Below, one piece after another: positions 1 through 13,187 of a stretch of 64,000 nt of DNA (position 1 is the stretch's first letter; each line of letters opens with the position of its first letter). This DNA comes from Maea johnstoni (Eukaryota; Annelida; Polychaeta; Spionida; Magelonidae), in the NCBI GenBank assembly GCA_963942565.1, contig OZ012698.1, forward strand, positions 33,415,551-33,479,550. The letters are read 5' to 3'. Made by a program: the position numbers and the translations under genes. The notes beneath the pieces are model-generated. The model worked only from the letters and a program-made list of their open reading frames with translations, did no database searches and had not been told where the DNA came from.

Positions 1-9
1 GGTAAACCA

Positions 10-240
10 CTGAACAGCTATTGAGATGCCTGGAACAGCTATATGGGAATACCTTAAACAGGTGCATGTACATTAGGATACTTCAAATAGCTACATGTAC
101 ACTAGGATACTCCAAATGGCTACATGTGCATACGAATACTCCAAATAGCTATGTGTACACTCGGATACTCCAAACTGCTATGTAGGGATACCGTAAACAG
201 ATGTATGTATATTCGGATTATTTAAACAGTTTATATATGT
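10..240. repeat. Degenerate minisatellite, about 30 bp unit
   Basis: About seven imperfect head-to-tail copies of a 29-32 bp unit built around 'actaggatactccaaat' followed by a 'gctacatgta'-like spacer. Seen directly; no coding or transposon signal. Confidence 0.75.
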
Positions 241-280
241 GCACACCTTAACACAACTTTCGGGATGTTAGTGTGATGTA

Positions 281-605
281 TTTATCTGCTAGCGAAAACT
301 ACGGTGGTGCCAAAATAGACAAAATAGAAATATACATATACATCCAAGTATCTTAAATACACCTTACGAATTCTTTGGTTTCCGTAGAACCAGTAAGTGG
401 AAAAGACTGGACTATCCACATTACGTACGTGAATGCCTTGGCCGTTCATGCAGATATTAGGAAATAAGTTTACGTGACTGCACGCCACTTGCCATTCTTG
501 AACTAAACTCGATCATTTTCGGGTAGCCGGTCAAACTCTTTGGTGTCCGAGATCTTTACAATTCTATAAGTCCTGGACTTACCAATCCTTTTATCTTTAA
601 TTTAG
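281..605. other. Upstream region with likely 3' splice site
   Basis: No gene seen in 281-600. At 585-605 a pyrimidine-rich stretch ending in AG ('ctttaatttag') lies 22 bases before the start codon of the next gene, suggesting that its 5' UTR is spliced and its first exon lies further upstream or outside the window. This is inference from the splice consensus only. Confidence 0.35.
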
Positions 606-627
606 TGGGTTAGAGAGGCTCCGAGAA

Positions 628-1122
628 ATGGCGGAAAGACATAAGTTGAGCAGAAGGAATTCTGACATCAGCGTCGGTGAGGCGCCCCTTAGCATCAGGT
701 ATACTTCCTTTGAAACCAGGGGTGAGGAGGCATCCAGTCAAAACAAGCCGCGCTCGAAACCCAAACAAAAACCCCGAGATATCAAACGCGAAAACACGGG
801 CACAAGTTCGTCTGCTTCTGCGACTGCGGGTGCGGCATTGCCGCCGTCTGCTGATTCTGAGGTGAAGAAAGGGGTTCCATTTTGTCGACGAGAAAGCAAC
901 ATTTCGTTGACGAGTGTGCTCAGTTACATGAGTGACGACACTTTCGAGCAGACGATAAATGAGAGAAAGATGGAAATGGACATGGAGAAGGAAAAAAGTG
1001 AGGACTGGCAACGAGAAATGCAGGCGCGGCGGGAAGACTGTAAAAGTCGGGTCGACAACATGGTAGCCAAGAGAAGTAGCCGTTTAACATCGTTACAAGA
1101 TCGTCCAGGGAGTAAAACGTAG
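628..1122 (+). CDS. Small basic coiled-coil protein, unrecognised
   Basis: An uninterrupted 164-codon reading frame with a good start context (gagaaATGG), clearly more GC-rich than its surroundings. I do not recognise the family. What can be seen: residues 1-60 are basic and rich in Ser/Lys/Arg (a run of Lys/Pro/Gln near 41-50). Residues 58-72 are a Ser/Ala low-complexity linker. Residues 104-150 are highly charged (Glu/Lys/Arg/Met) and likely to form a long helix or short coiled coil. Two matching motifs occur, RRNSDIS at 9-15 and RRESNIS at 87-93; both fit the basophilic-kinase consensus R-R-x-S, so the protein may be a phosphorylation target. No signal peptide or membrane segment. A reading frame of similar length on the other strand is most likely its shadow. 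It could be the last exon of a longer spliced gene. Confidence 0.6.
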   Translation: MAERHKLSRRNSDISVGEAPLSIRYTSFETRGEEASSQNKPRSKPKQKPRDIKRENTGTSSSASATAGAALPPSADSEVKKGVPFCRRESNISLTSVLSYMSDDTFEQTINERKMEMDMEKEKSEDWQREMQARREDCKSRVDNMVAKRSSRLTSLQDRPGSKT

Positions 1123-1779
1123 AAAAAATGGTGATTGTAAAACATATATTGTACTTGTATATGACGTTTAAACTATTTTGGGTCCATATTCTCATTAGAG
1201 CATATGTACCAAATATTTCAAGGAGAATTTTGATCAGAACCCAGTCCACATTCCTTCCCAAATATCTTGTAAGTCTATGCGTATTGACTACCGGTAAGCC
1301 CGGGCCGGTAAGTTATCTTTAAAAGTATCATCTATCAAGGAAACACGTGCGAAAGTCTCCAGGCATAAATGGGTTAAGGTCAAGGTAGTATGCAGTTATT
1401 GTAATGGTCACCAATCATAAAACGCACTAGTGCTTAATGTTTCCAGTGGCAATTATTAAATTATTTAGTTTTTTCTGTTTTAAAAGGTTCATGTGTATTT
1501 GTTTGAAATACTTTGATTACACCCTCGTAAATGGTTATTATAAAGCTGGGAATAGCAGAGGGTTAGTGGTATAGTAGTGTTGGCAATGGTATTGGGTTCG
1601 TCATGCCCATGCACTCATCATTTTCGGTTTAAGCATACTGTTGTCTTTATATACTAGTATAGTGAGTTTTCTAATTGCCTAATCTTGTGTACGACTTAAA
1701 GAGAAAATAGCAGTAGAATCAGAGACATGGATCTCTCTCTAAAATAGTTTGTGATTCTCCATTGTTAATGTAAGTGGCC
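1123..1779. other. Intergenic, no gene seen
   Basis: 3' flank of the preceding gene. No clear AATAAA within the first 300 bases and nothing recognisable before the inverted repeat that opens the Polinton-like fossil. Confidence 0.5.
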
Positions 1780-4700
1780 TATGTGGGTAGTCTGGGCGGG
1801 TTTAATCCCACTATTGTTCTCTGGGAGTGTTGTTTGGGGTATTCTATGGTATAATTGTTTAAGTGGGCACTTTGAAGGTATCCCCTATTGTTCTCTAGGA
1901 CTATTGTTTGGTATGGAGGGGTATTGTTTTATTTTTTATATATGGGTATTTTATGGTATAATTGTTTTAGTGGGCACTTTAAAGGAATTACTAGGGAGAT
2001 TGGTAAGATATCATTAAGGTATTAGGATACTATAAAAGGACAATTCCACCATGAATAAAACAGGCCCAAAAAGTTTCTTAGGATATTCTCTACCTAAACC
2101 CAAGTTCCCACCACTGCCAACCTTCATACAACAAGTATATTGCTGTTAAATACATCCTGACAGGCAAGAAATGGAGGTATTGGAAGTGGCCATTTTAGTC
2201 TATTAATAGCTCATCTGACCTGTTGCTACATGTATGGCATTAGTAGTAAGGTAGTTGCTAATTAATGTCATGCGTGTATCAGCATATAAGTAATGAAATT
2301 AGTTTAGTTGCTGTTTTGGCTGGTGAGTATTCAGTCTATTTAAAACCAAATATTCATCTAATGATGATGGTATTCCTTCTACAAAAATTATGCTAAATAA
2401 TCTAGCCTGTAGTTCAGTATAGGTTTGCTGATCATCATATTCACCATAAAAACATACAATTTTTTCTGGTTCCGACGTTATAAGTTTCTCTTATGACAAC
2501 AACATTTATTTTTGTCCACTGTGTCTTCCTACAGGCCAGGAAGTAGGACTGGCAACCATTATAGTAAAGGGATGCTTTAGCGGGTATCCATGATGTGTTC
2601 TTCTGTGCCGCTGCATTTAGTCTGACCTAAATGATATTTGTCTTTTACTTTATGAGTATATTTCTTTTACTAATACCTATAAGGAAATGTGTCATCTTCC
2701 AGAACTCTTTTGTCATAAAGTACCCTGTATATCTTCTTTTCCTCATTGAAGAAGACTACATTTTTTTTTATCTCTGGCTATTTTTGTTGGGTTTATGATT
2801 AATATTTCTCTTTTAGCATTGGGTGAAGTGGCCATGCTGACCATGTCATCAAATGTAACCTAATTTCTAGTTCGATAATTCAGGGATATACCTTTGACCT
2901 TCATTACCTGCTTCCCTGCCTGTTTTATAGGCGTAGTCTTTGGTTAACTTAAATGTTCTTTATCCAATTTGATGCCCTCATTTAGATAATATGAATATAT
3001 ATAGGGCTTTTGTTTCGGGTGATGTACATGAATCACAATATCCTGAGCACTCCTGCTTCACTTTCAAAAAGGAGTCAATGTAACCAGTGAATAAGCCACC
3101 AATGTTGGGAATGGTATCATATTTTGCAGTTCTATGCCAATGCCACATTTCCTGAATGGAATCAATTTTATACCCAAATTGTCATTCTTTTGGAATTCAA
3201 CACTAAACCATGTGCCAGATTGTATACATTCATTGCTGGTGTGGCCACAATGAAATTGATTACTTGTCTCAGCACATGTCCTGCACAATGGGTAAAATGA
3301 GCTTTTTTACCATAACCTGGTTTGTAGGGTAGTACTGGATTATAAAGACCCCTGGGAGGTACAACCTTATATTGATCAGGCCAAAGTACTCTGAGATATT
3401 CTTAAAATCCTTGAGTATCATCTCATGATGACCAAATGGATACTCACACTACTTTGTTTACCCAATTATACAGAGAGAGGTTACATCATAATATATTATC
3501 TGGACGTCAGCTGTATACTCTGCTTTTAATTTCACCACCTTAGTATGGCCACCAAAAAGGCATCTCTTGGTTTTAGAGGTGCATTTATATTCAACCTTTT
3601 AACAAAGGTTTGCATTTCTTCTTTTAGCAACTTATCATAGTCACATTACTGCATCACCTCTTCTTTGTACCCAGGCATTTGCTATATGTCTGTCTATATT
3701 GAGTTGCCATTAACAATTCTTTCATAATTAGACTGTGTAGTGCATTTTCTCGTATCTGGATGGTAGCAGCTTAGATGACCATGGTAGAAACATCCTAGAA
3801 ACTCTAATAGTTTTTTGACGATCTTTGATAACCAAACCATCTGCTTTGTATGTGTGGTTATTACACATAATGACATGCTCACCACTATTTCTGGCATGTT
3901 GATTAGCAATGTCTTTTTGTGACTCACCCATTTCAACCAGGCCATGGCTTTTTTTTTAGAGCTAACATCATTTGACAAATAACCCTGTGGTGGAATGATA
4001 CCTATTGACCCTTCTTCCAGGAAGTTTTCCCTAAAAACCATATTGCAGGCTGATGCAACTGTAATTGAGTTAAATGAGTCTATATTTGTTATCTCCATAA
4101 ATAACTTTCTAAATGCATACACACTTTCACGAAGAAGACATCATCTCTACAATAAAGCTCAATTTCTTGTCTGAACGTGGTACCTCTCTTTAACTTTCTC
4201 AGCATGCCACCTTTCAAAGTGTACCCTACTCATAGGGTCCATACCATCAGGATCATAAGGTTTGGTATCAGGTATACCTCCCCATTCATTTGTGCCATAT
4301 TCATAACTTGCTGGCATATTGAAAAAGTTTGGGAAATGACCTTTTTTCTACATCTGATATATTAAAACACCCGGGTAACTTGGCATTGCCCAGAGTCTAG
4401 AAATTTCATCTCGGCCCAGGGTATGTCAAGTGAAAGGATCTTACCTCCATTGTAAATATCCCCAGGGATAGGGTTTCTATTGACTAAATCAAGAATAAAA
4501 TATCGTTCATAACCTTAAAAGTTATGACAAAAAACTAACTGTATAACCCCTATTTTCTCCTGAGAACAAGAATTGACAAGCTAAATCAAGGGCATCTTCC
4601 CCTCAAAACACTTGTTCACAATCCTTGCAATTGACACAGTGTGGAACCTCAGTCACCTCACTTTCTTCACATAATTCGCAGGACTTCTGAATGACAACAA

Positions 4701-5929
4701 GATTGGGTATGTGAATCCCTTCATCTTTACAACATTCAAAGGCCATGTATAATGCCTTTCTCTTTATAATCTTTTTACAGTGTGTATCTGGGTCGTACAT
4801 ATCAATGTGAGTAGGCAAATTGTTCTGTTTATGGAAATTATCCATCAATAACCTTTTAGTTTCCTGTGCAAGAGAATCATCATTGATGATCTCAGTGCAT
4901 TTAATTGCTGTTTCACCCATGCTGTTTGAAAGTGAAGGGGTGGTCTTCTGACAGGGCTTCTGAATACAGCATACATGATTGATCATTTGTTCAGATTTAC
5001 AAATAATGCAATATCTAAAACGACAAACATGCTTATGCTTAGATGCAGGTTTGTAAAGCTTATTACAAACATCACATCTTTTATATTTTTCACAGATACT
5101 TTTACTGTTTAATCGTGCAATTTTTGTCTTATGGGCAGTAAAACATTCTTCATTTCTGAAGAATCCATTACATTCGCTACACTGCACCCAATCAGTATCA
5201 CAAGGTGTATGACACTCCTTTCTCTAACAGAACCTGCAATAATTTTTGCAATGATGTTTTGACTTTTCATTGAATGAAATATGACAGTCATTACAGTAAT
5301 ATGTTCTATTTATGAAACCTGTCATTGTGGTAATCATGCCATAGTGTTCATAGCTATACACAAAGTTGATTTGTCTTGTTTCTGGTGAAAGCTTAAGACA
5401 TTTACCTCAGAAAACCCACCATAATAATCTTGGAAGTTCTGTATCTCTTGTAAACCACAGGGCCCATTAGGTACACCAGTGGGATGATTGAATCCTATAG
5501 CCCAGTCTTTTAAGAAGTGAATCACTTCAATGAATCTAATCTTTTTTAGGGCCATTATCAGCATATTCTTTTCTCACAACTGTAGCTCGGGCACAGCATA
5601 GCTCATCTCTGTTTGCCTCATAGTCAGAGGGGGTGTTTTAAATCTGAACTATATTTTTGGAGCTTTTCTTAAATGCTTCCCAGTTTGCATAGACTCGCTT
5701 ACTTCTTCCTCCATGTGGTAAATGAACAATCACTATGTGGAGGAAAAAGCCTAGCAATTACTATAGAATCCTGGAAATATCATCCAATACTCTTCTACCA
5801 GTAAGTCCTGATAAGTTCTTAAACAATAAACTTAAAGATTTGTCAAGTGCTGAATGCATTAAAACTAACTTACCCATACACTCACTACCCTCACCAGTTG
5901 TTATTCCTATAATAGTATCATACACATGA

Positions 5930-8280
5930 AGCAGAGTAGTACCAATATGTATGTTTTACATCGAATAAACTATCCTCTAAGGTCATGGCTATACAACATA
6001 ACTACAAAGATTCCAATACTCTGTGGCATTCTTTTCCATTTCCTTCAATATCTCAATAAATTCCAATCCATAAAATCCAATATCTAGCCGCATTCCTTGC
6101 CATATAAATCCATATCCCAATATATTCCTTTTCATAATATCCAATCTCTGCAACATTACTTGCCTTTACCTTTTTTCAACAACTCAACGTAATTATCTCA
6201 TGATAAAAAAAAAAATATATACATATATACTGAAGCTGGAGCTATACAAAATTGTTGTCTAAATCATACTATTTCCACCCAAAATAGAAATTGGTATGGA
6301 TACTTAGATGTAGCGGAGGATTGATCGAATGGCAACAATGTGTCAGGGAAAGTACAATATGGAAACAAACTCTTTGAAAACATTTTATCAATTTAGATTC
6401 CCTGGTGTTTACTAGCTTAGCATGGCTTCTAAGTCAATTGCATGCATGCTTTGTTAAATGTTATCAAGAAATTGTGTACTTTTGACTTGCCCCTAATCAC
6501 CTACCATCGTTTGAATTGCACATTGCACTAGTGTGGCCACTTATTTTCATCCCTTCAGTTTTCTCATCAAATTATTCAACTCATACCATATATAAAAAAC
6601 AAACATTTTCCATATATTTCACTTATGTAAATCTATAAACAATTGCAGAGCTAATGTTCACCGATATTTTCAGTATATGACATGGTAACTTTTAAGCCTG
6701 ACATTGTTTGTCTTAACCTCAAATTGCATGGCGCAATTGTATGAAAGTTAATGTGTAATTATACATTATACTTGTTTCATACATTACTCGTCATTCACAT
6801 AAAGATAAAATAAATCATTGACCATATATATATATAATGCTTATGTAAACTTTAAACAATTGCAGAGCCAAATGTCACAGCTTATTCATAATTCATAATA
6901 GTCGTAATATTCATAACCATTTGTAATTTTGAGTTTCAGTATATGACAGTGATCCCCTTGGGCATAGCATGTATGAGTCTTATCTGCAAATTGCATGGTT
7001 CAATGTTTATTGCAATTGTAAAAGTTGGATAGCCTTTTACTGGTTCAGGTTCACGCACATATAAAGTGGTGCGATTAGATAACCAAAAGTCGCTTGGTTG
7101 ATGTGAGTGGTTTTATTAGTGTCCTCGAACATTACAAGTATTTACAATACAACGGTTCTCTGCTACGACTCATCCTTAGATGGTTTCAAGTTGACTTGTT
7201 CTCACTTCCCATCTCCTCCCAGACTGATTATCTTAGCTGAAACATCCCTTTTTAAGGCCTTGCAATTTCACAATTGCCTTTACCAATACCTAGTTTTTAG
7301 CCAATTACAGTCAAAGTTATTGATATCAACCAATTAGAATTAAGTTCTAAGTTCTAGGCAGTTACACAAACTTCTCTGTAAAGTTACCAAGTTCCCGCGA
7401 TACCACAGTTCTATCGGTACCGCTGTCTTTATTAAACAAAGGACTGTCGATATCTTGATCAACATGTTTTCGTCAACTAAGCAACAAGTACCAGGTGCGC
7501 CCATTTAGGGTATACTTAATTTAAGTTCTATCGATATTACACACGGAATACATCAATTACCTTTGTGTTGTATAAGATATATTTATCCTTTTGGTCAAAA
7601 CAAGTCTTTGTCTTAAATAATTGAATTCGGATTCTGCCGGATGTTTCGAAACTCTAATTTAGATATCTATACATACCAAGGTTGGACTTTATATAAACAA
7701 TACCGGTGCTTGTGAAATCCGGTCTTTACATAGGATTCACCACTTCTGCGTGGGTGCAAACAATAACCCTTGTTGTGTAAGAGCGTGTCCAGACATACAG
7801 CACCCTCTTTCAAGTAGCCGCTTTGCCCACGCTCGCTATGTGCAATAGCGTGTCCAGACATGCAGTACCCTATTTTGGTAGCCGCTATGACAACCCTTGT
7901 CATGCGCCCACTCAACCAGTTCGTGGTTCGGTACACTGCCCATGATAATTGTGTGTCTTCGTAATTTAGACTTAGGGTTAATCCCTAACTTCTTGCACAA
8001 CTACCGAGCTTACAATTCATAGAGTAATCACTACTCACATCTTTTAGTATTAAATTAATTAGCAATAAACATATAAAATCTACTAAAATACTCAATATTT
8101 TACACAATGTTATGACCTGTACTTCTGTCGAACAAATATATCAATCCCTAAATCAGTACTATAAACATGGTATCCTTTTTGTACTGCTTCATACATGTTA
8201 GAGTCATTTGATGATAGTTACACTTATTGTTAACTGTTAGAGTGGAAGAATCATGCTAGCAGGACAGAACAGGCCCATAG
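5930..8280. other. Interior of the fossil without recognisable gene
   Basis: AT-rich sequence between the polymerase remnants. Two diverged copies of a roughly 200 bp segment (near 6620-6820 and 6835-7030, both carrying 'aaacaattgcagagc') form a tandem pair. A GC-richer stretch at about 7030-8000 has a different base composition and may be a separate insertion. Nothing could be named. Confidence 0.4.
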
Positions 8281-8679
8281 CCTTTAACGTCATGCAACAG
8301 TATGTTGAAATATTGTTTCAATCTTGAAACCTACCTTGGATACTGATTCTACTTTTTCATTCAGGTCACTAACCTTGATTTCATAATCAAGGCCCTTAAC
8401 ACCAAACTGTTTAACCCTTTTCTTAGTTACCTTTTTCACCTTGACAAAATCATCAGGTTTGAAGGAAAACTTTCCAACACATGTTGAAATAAGTGTAATC
8501 ACCCTAAATATTGAAATTATAATTTTCAAAAAACCTATCCTCTATCCTATCCATTATATGTTCAGTGTCAGCAGCGGCAACAGCACCAAAAGGCTGTACA
8601 TAAAACTGGGGACATTCAGGATGGAAAATTTCTAGCTTGATTAGGCCATCAGCTTCATAATTGTCTGTAGGCTTTTATA

Positions 8680-9600
8680 GAATAAATGTTATAAACTCAA
8701 AAAGGAGTGGTATGGCTTCATGGACATAATCATCAGAATCAGTTTGAGGTGGTTGCTCTATGTGTGGTGTAATTAACATGATGAAAAGGAGTATAGGATT
8801 CATAACATTCATCCATATCAAAATATCGGACATCTTCATCTTTCCTCATAAGTTTTACAGGGGCGTATCATCAGATTCACATGATGCCTGTCATTTTGAG
8901 TTATTCCCTTGATTTCCTTGATAGGTGGGTCCTGGTTTCGTTGAAAAAAAAATGTAAAGCTGATAAAAAACGATAATGATAACAATAAATGATAACAATA
9001 ATAATGGTAATAAGAAGATAAATCATTTCATAAGCTATCATTCCAGGCATCCATCTTGAATTGGTCTCTATTGTGTTTGGTACAGCAGGGGTGGTGAAAA
9101 ATGAGATGTATCTCTATGCAAGGACTGCCTCAGAATGACCAAAGATGGATTCATCAGAATCAGTTTGTTTCTACATGAAACCGATGAACCTCCCCAGTCC
9201 TACCTAATTCATTGATATACTCTCTATGTGTGGTGTAATTAACATGATGAGTAGGAGTATAGCATTCATAACATTCATCCATATCTAAAGGTTGGACATC
9301 ATCTTTCCTCAGAAGCTTGACAGGGGGCGTATCATCAGATTCACATGATGCCTGTCATTTAGAGTTATTCCCTTGATGGCTGGGTCCTGGTTGCGTTGAA
9401 AAAAAATGTAAAGCTGATAAAAAATGATAGTGATTACAATAAAACAATAATAGTGATAATAATAAGAGGATATATCATATAAACAGTTCATAAGCCTTCA
9501 TTCCAGGCTTCCATCTTGAATTGGTCTCTATAGCAGGGGTGGTGAAAAATAAGATGTATCTTTGTGCAAGGACTGCCTCAGAGCGACCAAAGAAGGGCAC
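8680..9600. repeat. Direct duplication of about 430-500 bp inside the fossil
   Basis: The segments starting near 8720 and near 9160 share long, nearly identical blocks (for example 'tgtgtggtgtaattaacatg', 'cagattcacatgatgcctgt' and 'ccatcttgaattggtctcta') in the same order. It is a head-to-tail duplication within the Polinton-like fossil, diverged by small indels. Confidence 0.75.
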
Positions 9601-10018
9601 TGTGGATAGAATCAGACCTTTTGCTTGCTACTGTATTGTTTATAGTTCTTTAGTGACGCAAAGTCCTTAAGAGTAACAGAAACAGCAATAACCCCTAATT
9701 ACCAAACAGCAACTAAACTAATCACTTACACCTGGAACTCCTTCATAGTACCCTAATACCTTAATGATATCTTACCAATCTCCCTAATTATACCTGAAAA
9801 GTCCCCACTAAAACAATCATATCATATAATACCCATTTATAAAACTTAAACAATACCCCTCTATACCAAACAGTACTCCCAGAGAACAATAGGCGATACC
9901 TTAAAGTGCCCGCTAAAACAATCATACCATGAAATGTCCCAAAAAATACCCCTCCTTGCCGAACAATATTCCTAGAGAACATTACACAAATGACAAATAC
10001 CTTTAAAGGTTAGAAGTA

Positions 10019-10193
10019 CAGGTGAACTTGGATATGACGAACCACTGTACGACGGATTTTTGCATATGACGGACGATATGCTTGGTCCCAGTCCGATGTA
10101 TATCATGTATTAGTCATATGTATACGCCGGATTTTGCATATGACGGACCAATTTTCCTGGTCCCATTGAGTCTGTCATATCCAAGTTCACCTG
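10019..10193. mobile_element. Pogo/mariner-like MITE, copy 1
   Basis: Near-palindromic 175 bp element with inverted ends CAGGTGAACTTGGATATGAC and its complement, flanked on both sides by TA (10017-10018 and 10194-10195), as expected for Tc1/mariner/pogo insertion. Non-coding. A second copy lies at 40333-40501. It sits just outside the right inverted repeat of the Polinton-like fossil. Confidence 0.85.
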
Positions 10194-10483
10194 TATAATG
10201 AAAGATTGTACAAGGGTAATCGCAAGGTTCTATAAAAACTATTGAATTGTATTTATCCTATGAAGATGTGAATGTATTTGTTATATGAATAAATGAATGA
10301 CAAGTCAAACATAATCATTTTTGTCGTATTTTTTATTATATGTCTTTACTTTTCTAGCAATCTATTTTTGTCTTGTGAGTAAAACAAATAAGATGACGGA
10401 AAGAGATAATATAATGTTCATTAAAGCGCGATGCCGTAATAATGTGCTGGAAATACTTTTCCACTCAAGGTGAGCAGTAGCAT

Positions 10484-10637
10484 ACGATGGTGCAGGTGTG
10501 AACGGCAGAAAAAAATTAAATATTTTCCGCTGTTTTTTCTGGAAAACAACAGAATTAAAAAAAGAATCCACTGTTTCTCCCAAAACAGCAGAAAATGTTT
10601 AAAAGAAATTCTCTGTTGTTCACACCTACACCATCGT
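10484..10637. mobile_element. Hairpin MITE
   Basis: 154 bp element whose ends are complementary: ACGATGGTGCAGGTGTGAAC on the left, its near-complement on the right (10618-10637). The interior is also largely self-complementary. The flanks share 'agtagca', a probable target-site duplication. Superfamily not determined. Confidence 0.7.
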
Positions 10638-10639
10638 AG

Positions 10640-13180
10640 TAGCAGGGCAAATATCTTTGCGCTACCCCCCATTCGTTGTTCTAAGGCAGAGTACAGTATT
10701 TGCCAAAAAGACCGGATGATAACTTTCTTATACAAGCATGATTTAAAGATGCTTGAGTGGAGGTTATGTGATCAGAGGTAGAGATTGGCACCTTTAAATT
10801 GTTCGTATGTACGATACATTATCAATATTTCCTCAATGATACAATATCTTAAGGGTTTTATTTATGATACTTCTAGACCCAGTTTGTGTCTCTATCCAGG
10901 CCACCTGTTCTTTGTTTATTGATGTTTCTGTTATTGGCCTTTCAGATTTTGCACTGTAAAATGCAATATTCTGCTTATTAATAGCAAACTGCTTTCATGT
11001 GGGGATGTCCAGATAGCAATTCAGTCAATTCCATACCAACTGCTTGTATTCATATAATAGATCTTAAACGATACGGTGCTTTATTCTTTTCAATATCGAT
11101 ATTTGGAATCGTCTTAAGTACTGGTACCAATCCCTACTTATTTCAGAGGCCTCTTAATAACATTTCTAGCATGTTACGTATTTTATGGTCATTATCAATA
11201 TATCTTCAAACATATTGTAGTATCCACACAACAAATCTTAAGGGAGATATTTGGTATAAACAGGTATTCAATGTATTGTTCAAATAAAACAAAAACAGGA
11301 ATTTCACATCTCTTATTATTTTTATTGCATTATTCAATATTGCTATCAACACGCTTCCAATTGCTATTCATATGCACTTATGAAAAAGTGTAGGGTCGCA
11401 ATAATGACAAATTCGGAAGTTGGCAGTTTAATTAATGTCTACTTTGAGCATCCCTTGAGTCAACATTTATTAAACTGCGCAGCATTTGGCATTATTTGGA
11501 CAACAGATCCCTAAGCTGGTATCGCACAACACTCAGATGTGATACTTTGTTATTCAACACCCATACACAAAAACTAAACTGAGCATCGCAACCAGCAGCC
11601 TGCTGTGCGCTTTACTTTATATGCGCATAATCAACATGGTGTACAGTACTTTATTAAATATTATTCAAGTATTTATTGTATTAAATATTATTAATCCCAT
11701 TTCATTTGCTATTCATACAAACTTTATATAAGGCCCCAAATAATGACTGATTTGGCAGTTGGGTACCCAAAAAGGGTCGTTTGTAAATATTTATATTATA
11801 ATTATACATAGCAATGCTACAAAAAAGTATTTAAAAGAGTGTTTTTCAACTACTTATAAGGGAATGTTTCTATGTAAACGAAACAATTGTTAATTTTTAC
11901 ATATTGCACAATTTCTGTACATCAACGAAATAGTAATGAGAAGATATCATGAGATGATTGTATAAGCAAAAATATTTGGGTTTCTGTAAAAGTGGTCAAA
12001 TCATTGTAAGATCACTTAAAGATCACTTATTAAAGCAGTCTTTATTCACTGTCTAACGCCAACCTCTTCCATTAAGTTCATTTGTGGAATTTCACAATAA
12101 AACAAGGCTAAAGAAATATCTAGCCATATTGTAAAAATATTATACAAAATTAATATACAAAATTAGCTAAAGCTAATCTTGATAAATTATTAAAGACGAT
12201 ATGATAACAGTTTTACACCAGATTAAATCATGGAAAACTAGTCTTAAAAGGCACATGTATTCGAATGCCTTACATTGCAAACTAAATAACGCATTTCATT
12301 GGTTCATGCTGCAGTATAAAATCACAAATATTTCATTTCTTTTCATATCTGAGGGGAAACATTACTATTACATATCTAAATAAAGCTTTTACATCACAGA
12401 ACCACTAAAAAATTTTTTTTAAAGAAAATAAAGTAAGAACGTAGGTAAATGCTTTTCTTTTGTAGAAAAGAAATGTCAGAGTAGAGAATGCATTCTCTTA
12501 AAGCGAAGTAAGAATACAATTCTGGTATGATACAGCAGAAAATGTTTATTGAAAGTCTTCAATAAGGAATTGTAGTTAAATAGGCAAAACAATATTGGTA
12601 ATCCAGATGCATATATAGAAATGTAATTTATAAATCAGATGACAAGAAGGCTAATTTATAAAGAAAATCAATAAAAATGCACTTCCTCAGCTTCAGTATA
12701 GGAAAACCCCTATCAAATTACCTCATACATATAAAGTATGTAACCATAAAAGAAAAGATTCAATAATTTGACAAAAAATAATTGAATTCTGAAATACATA
12801 CATATTCATTATTGAGAAATTTTAAAAATGCTATCATATCTCTGAAAGACAAAGGGTAACTGAAACACCTAGAGCAAAGAAGCCTGAAAGAGGCACTAGC
12901 CACTAGATTCTACTACTAGCCCCGCACAAATATCCTGTAGCCCTAAACTATTGAAATTGTCTAAATAACTAATTGCCAACCAAGCAAATCATATGCCTAT
13001 TGGAATATAAAAATACTTTTTGGTGAATTGATTATTGTGGTATAAAGATGGTGGAAAAGTTCCACCGCACATCCACCACAGGTCTGCCATTGACCAGTGG
13101 TCAAATTATGTAAAAGTAACGCCTTCCCAATCTTTCATAGGTGTGAAACCTAAAGATTGGTCTCCTGTGAGCATGTATCT
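10640..13180. other. AT-rich intergenic DNA
   Basis: No gene recognised. About 11330-11660 belongs to a dispersed repeat also seen at 16040-16290 and, inverted, at 29209-29350 (shared pieces around 'actgc.ca.' and the terminal 'acagtat' motif). The rest (11700-13180) is simple AT-rich sequence. Confidence 0.5.
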
Positions 13181-13187
13181 ATTTATC

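Larger units (their letters stand above)
1780..9985 (-). mobile_element. Polinton/Maverick-like fossil with terminal inverted repeats
   Basis: Matching inverted arms at about 1785-2035 and 9690-9985, each built of roughly 90 bp subunits around 'ttgttctctggga' and 'agtgggcactttaa', bound an 8.2 kb region. On the minus strand between about 5700 and 2600 lie conserved pieces of the family-B, protein-primed DNA polymerase typical of Polintons: a cysteine/histidine-rich zinc region (4603-5187), the segment around FRENFLEEGSIGIIPPQGY with the 'GCF.HGH' block (3694-4122), and the LCRTCAE-like block (3064-3288). A further minus-strand piece (8290-8529) may be the polymerase N-terminal region. No capsid, integrase or protease gene was recognised. 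The copy is short for the family (usually 15-25 kb) and clearly broken, with a dozen or more breaks, so it is old. Confidence 0.7.

Noticed and set aside
7667-7936. 89-codon minus-strand frame
   Set aside because: Its sequence is an internal approximate repeat ('gcgtgtccagacat' twice) in transposon-rich DNA; no domain recognised.
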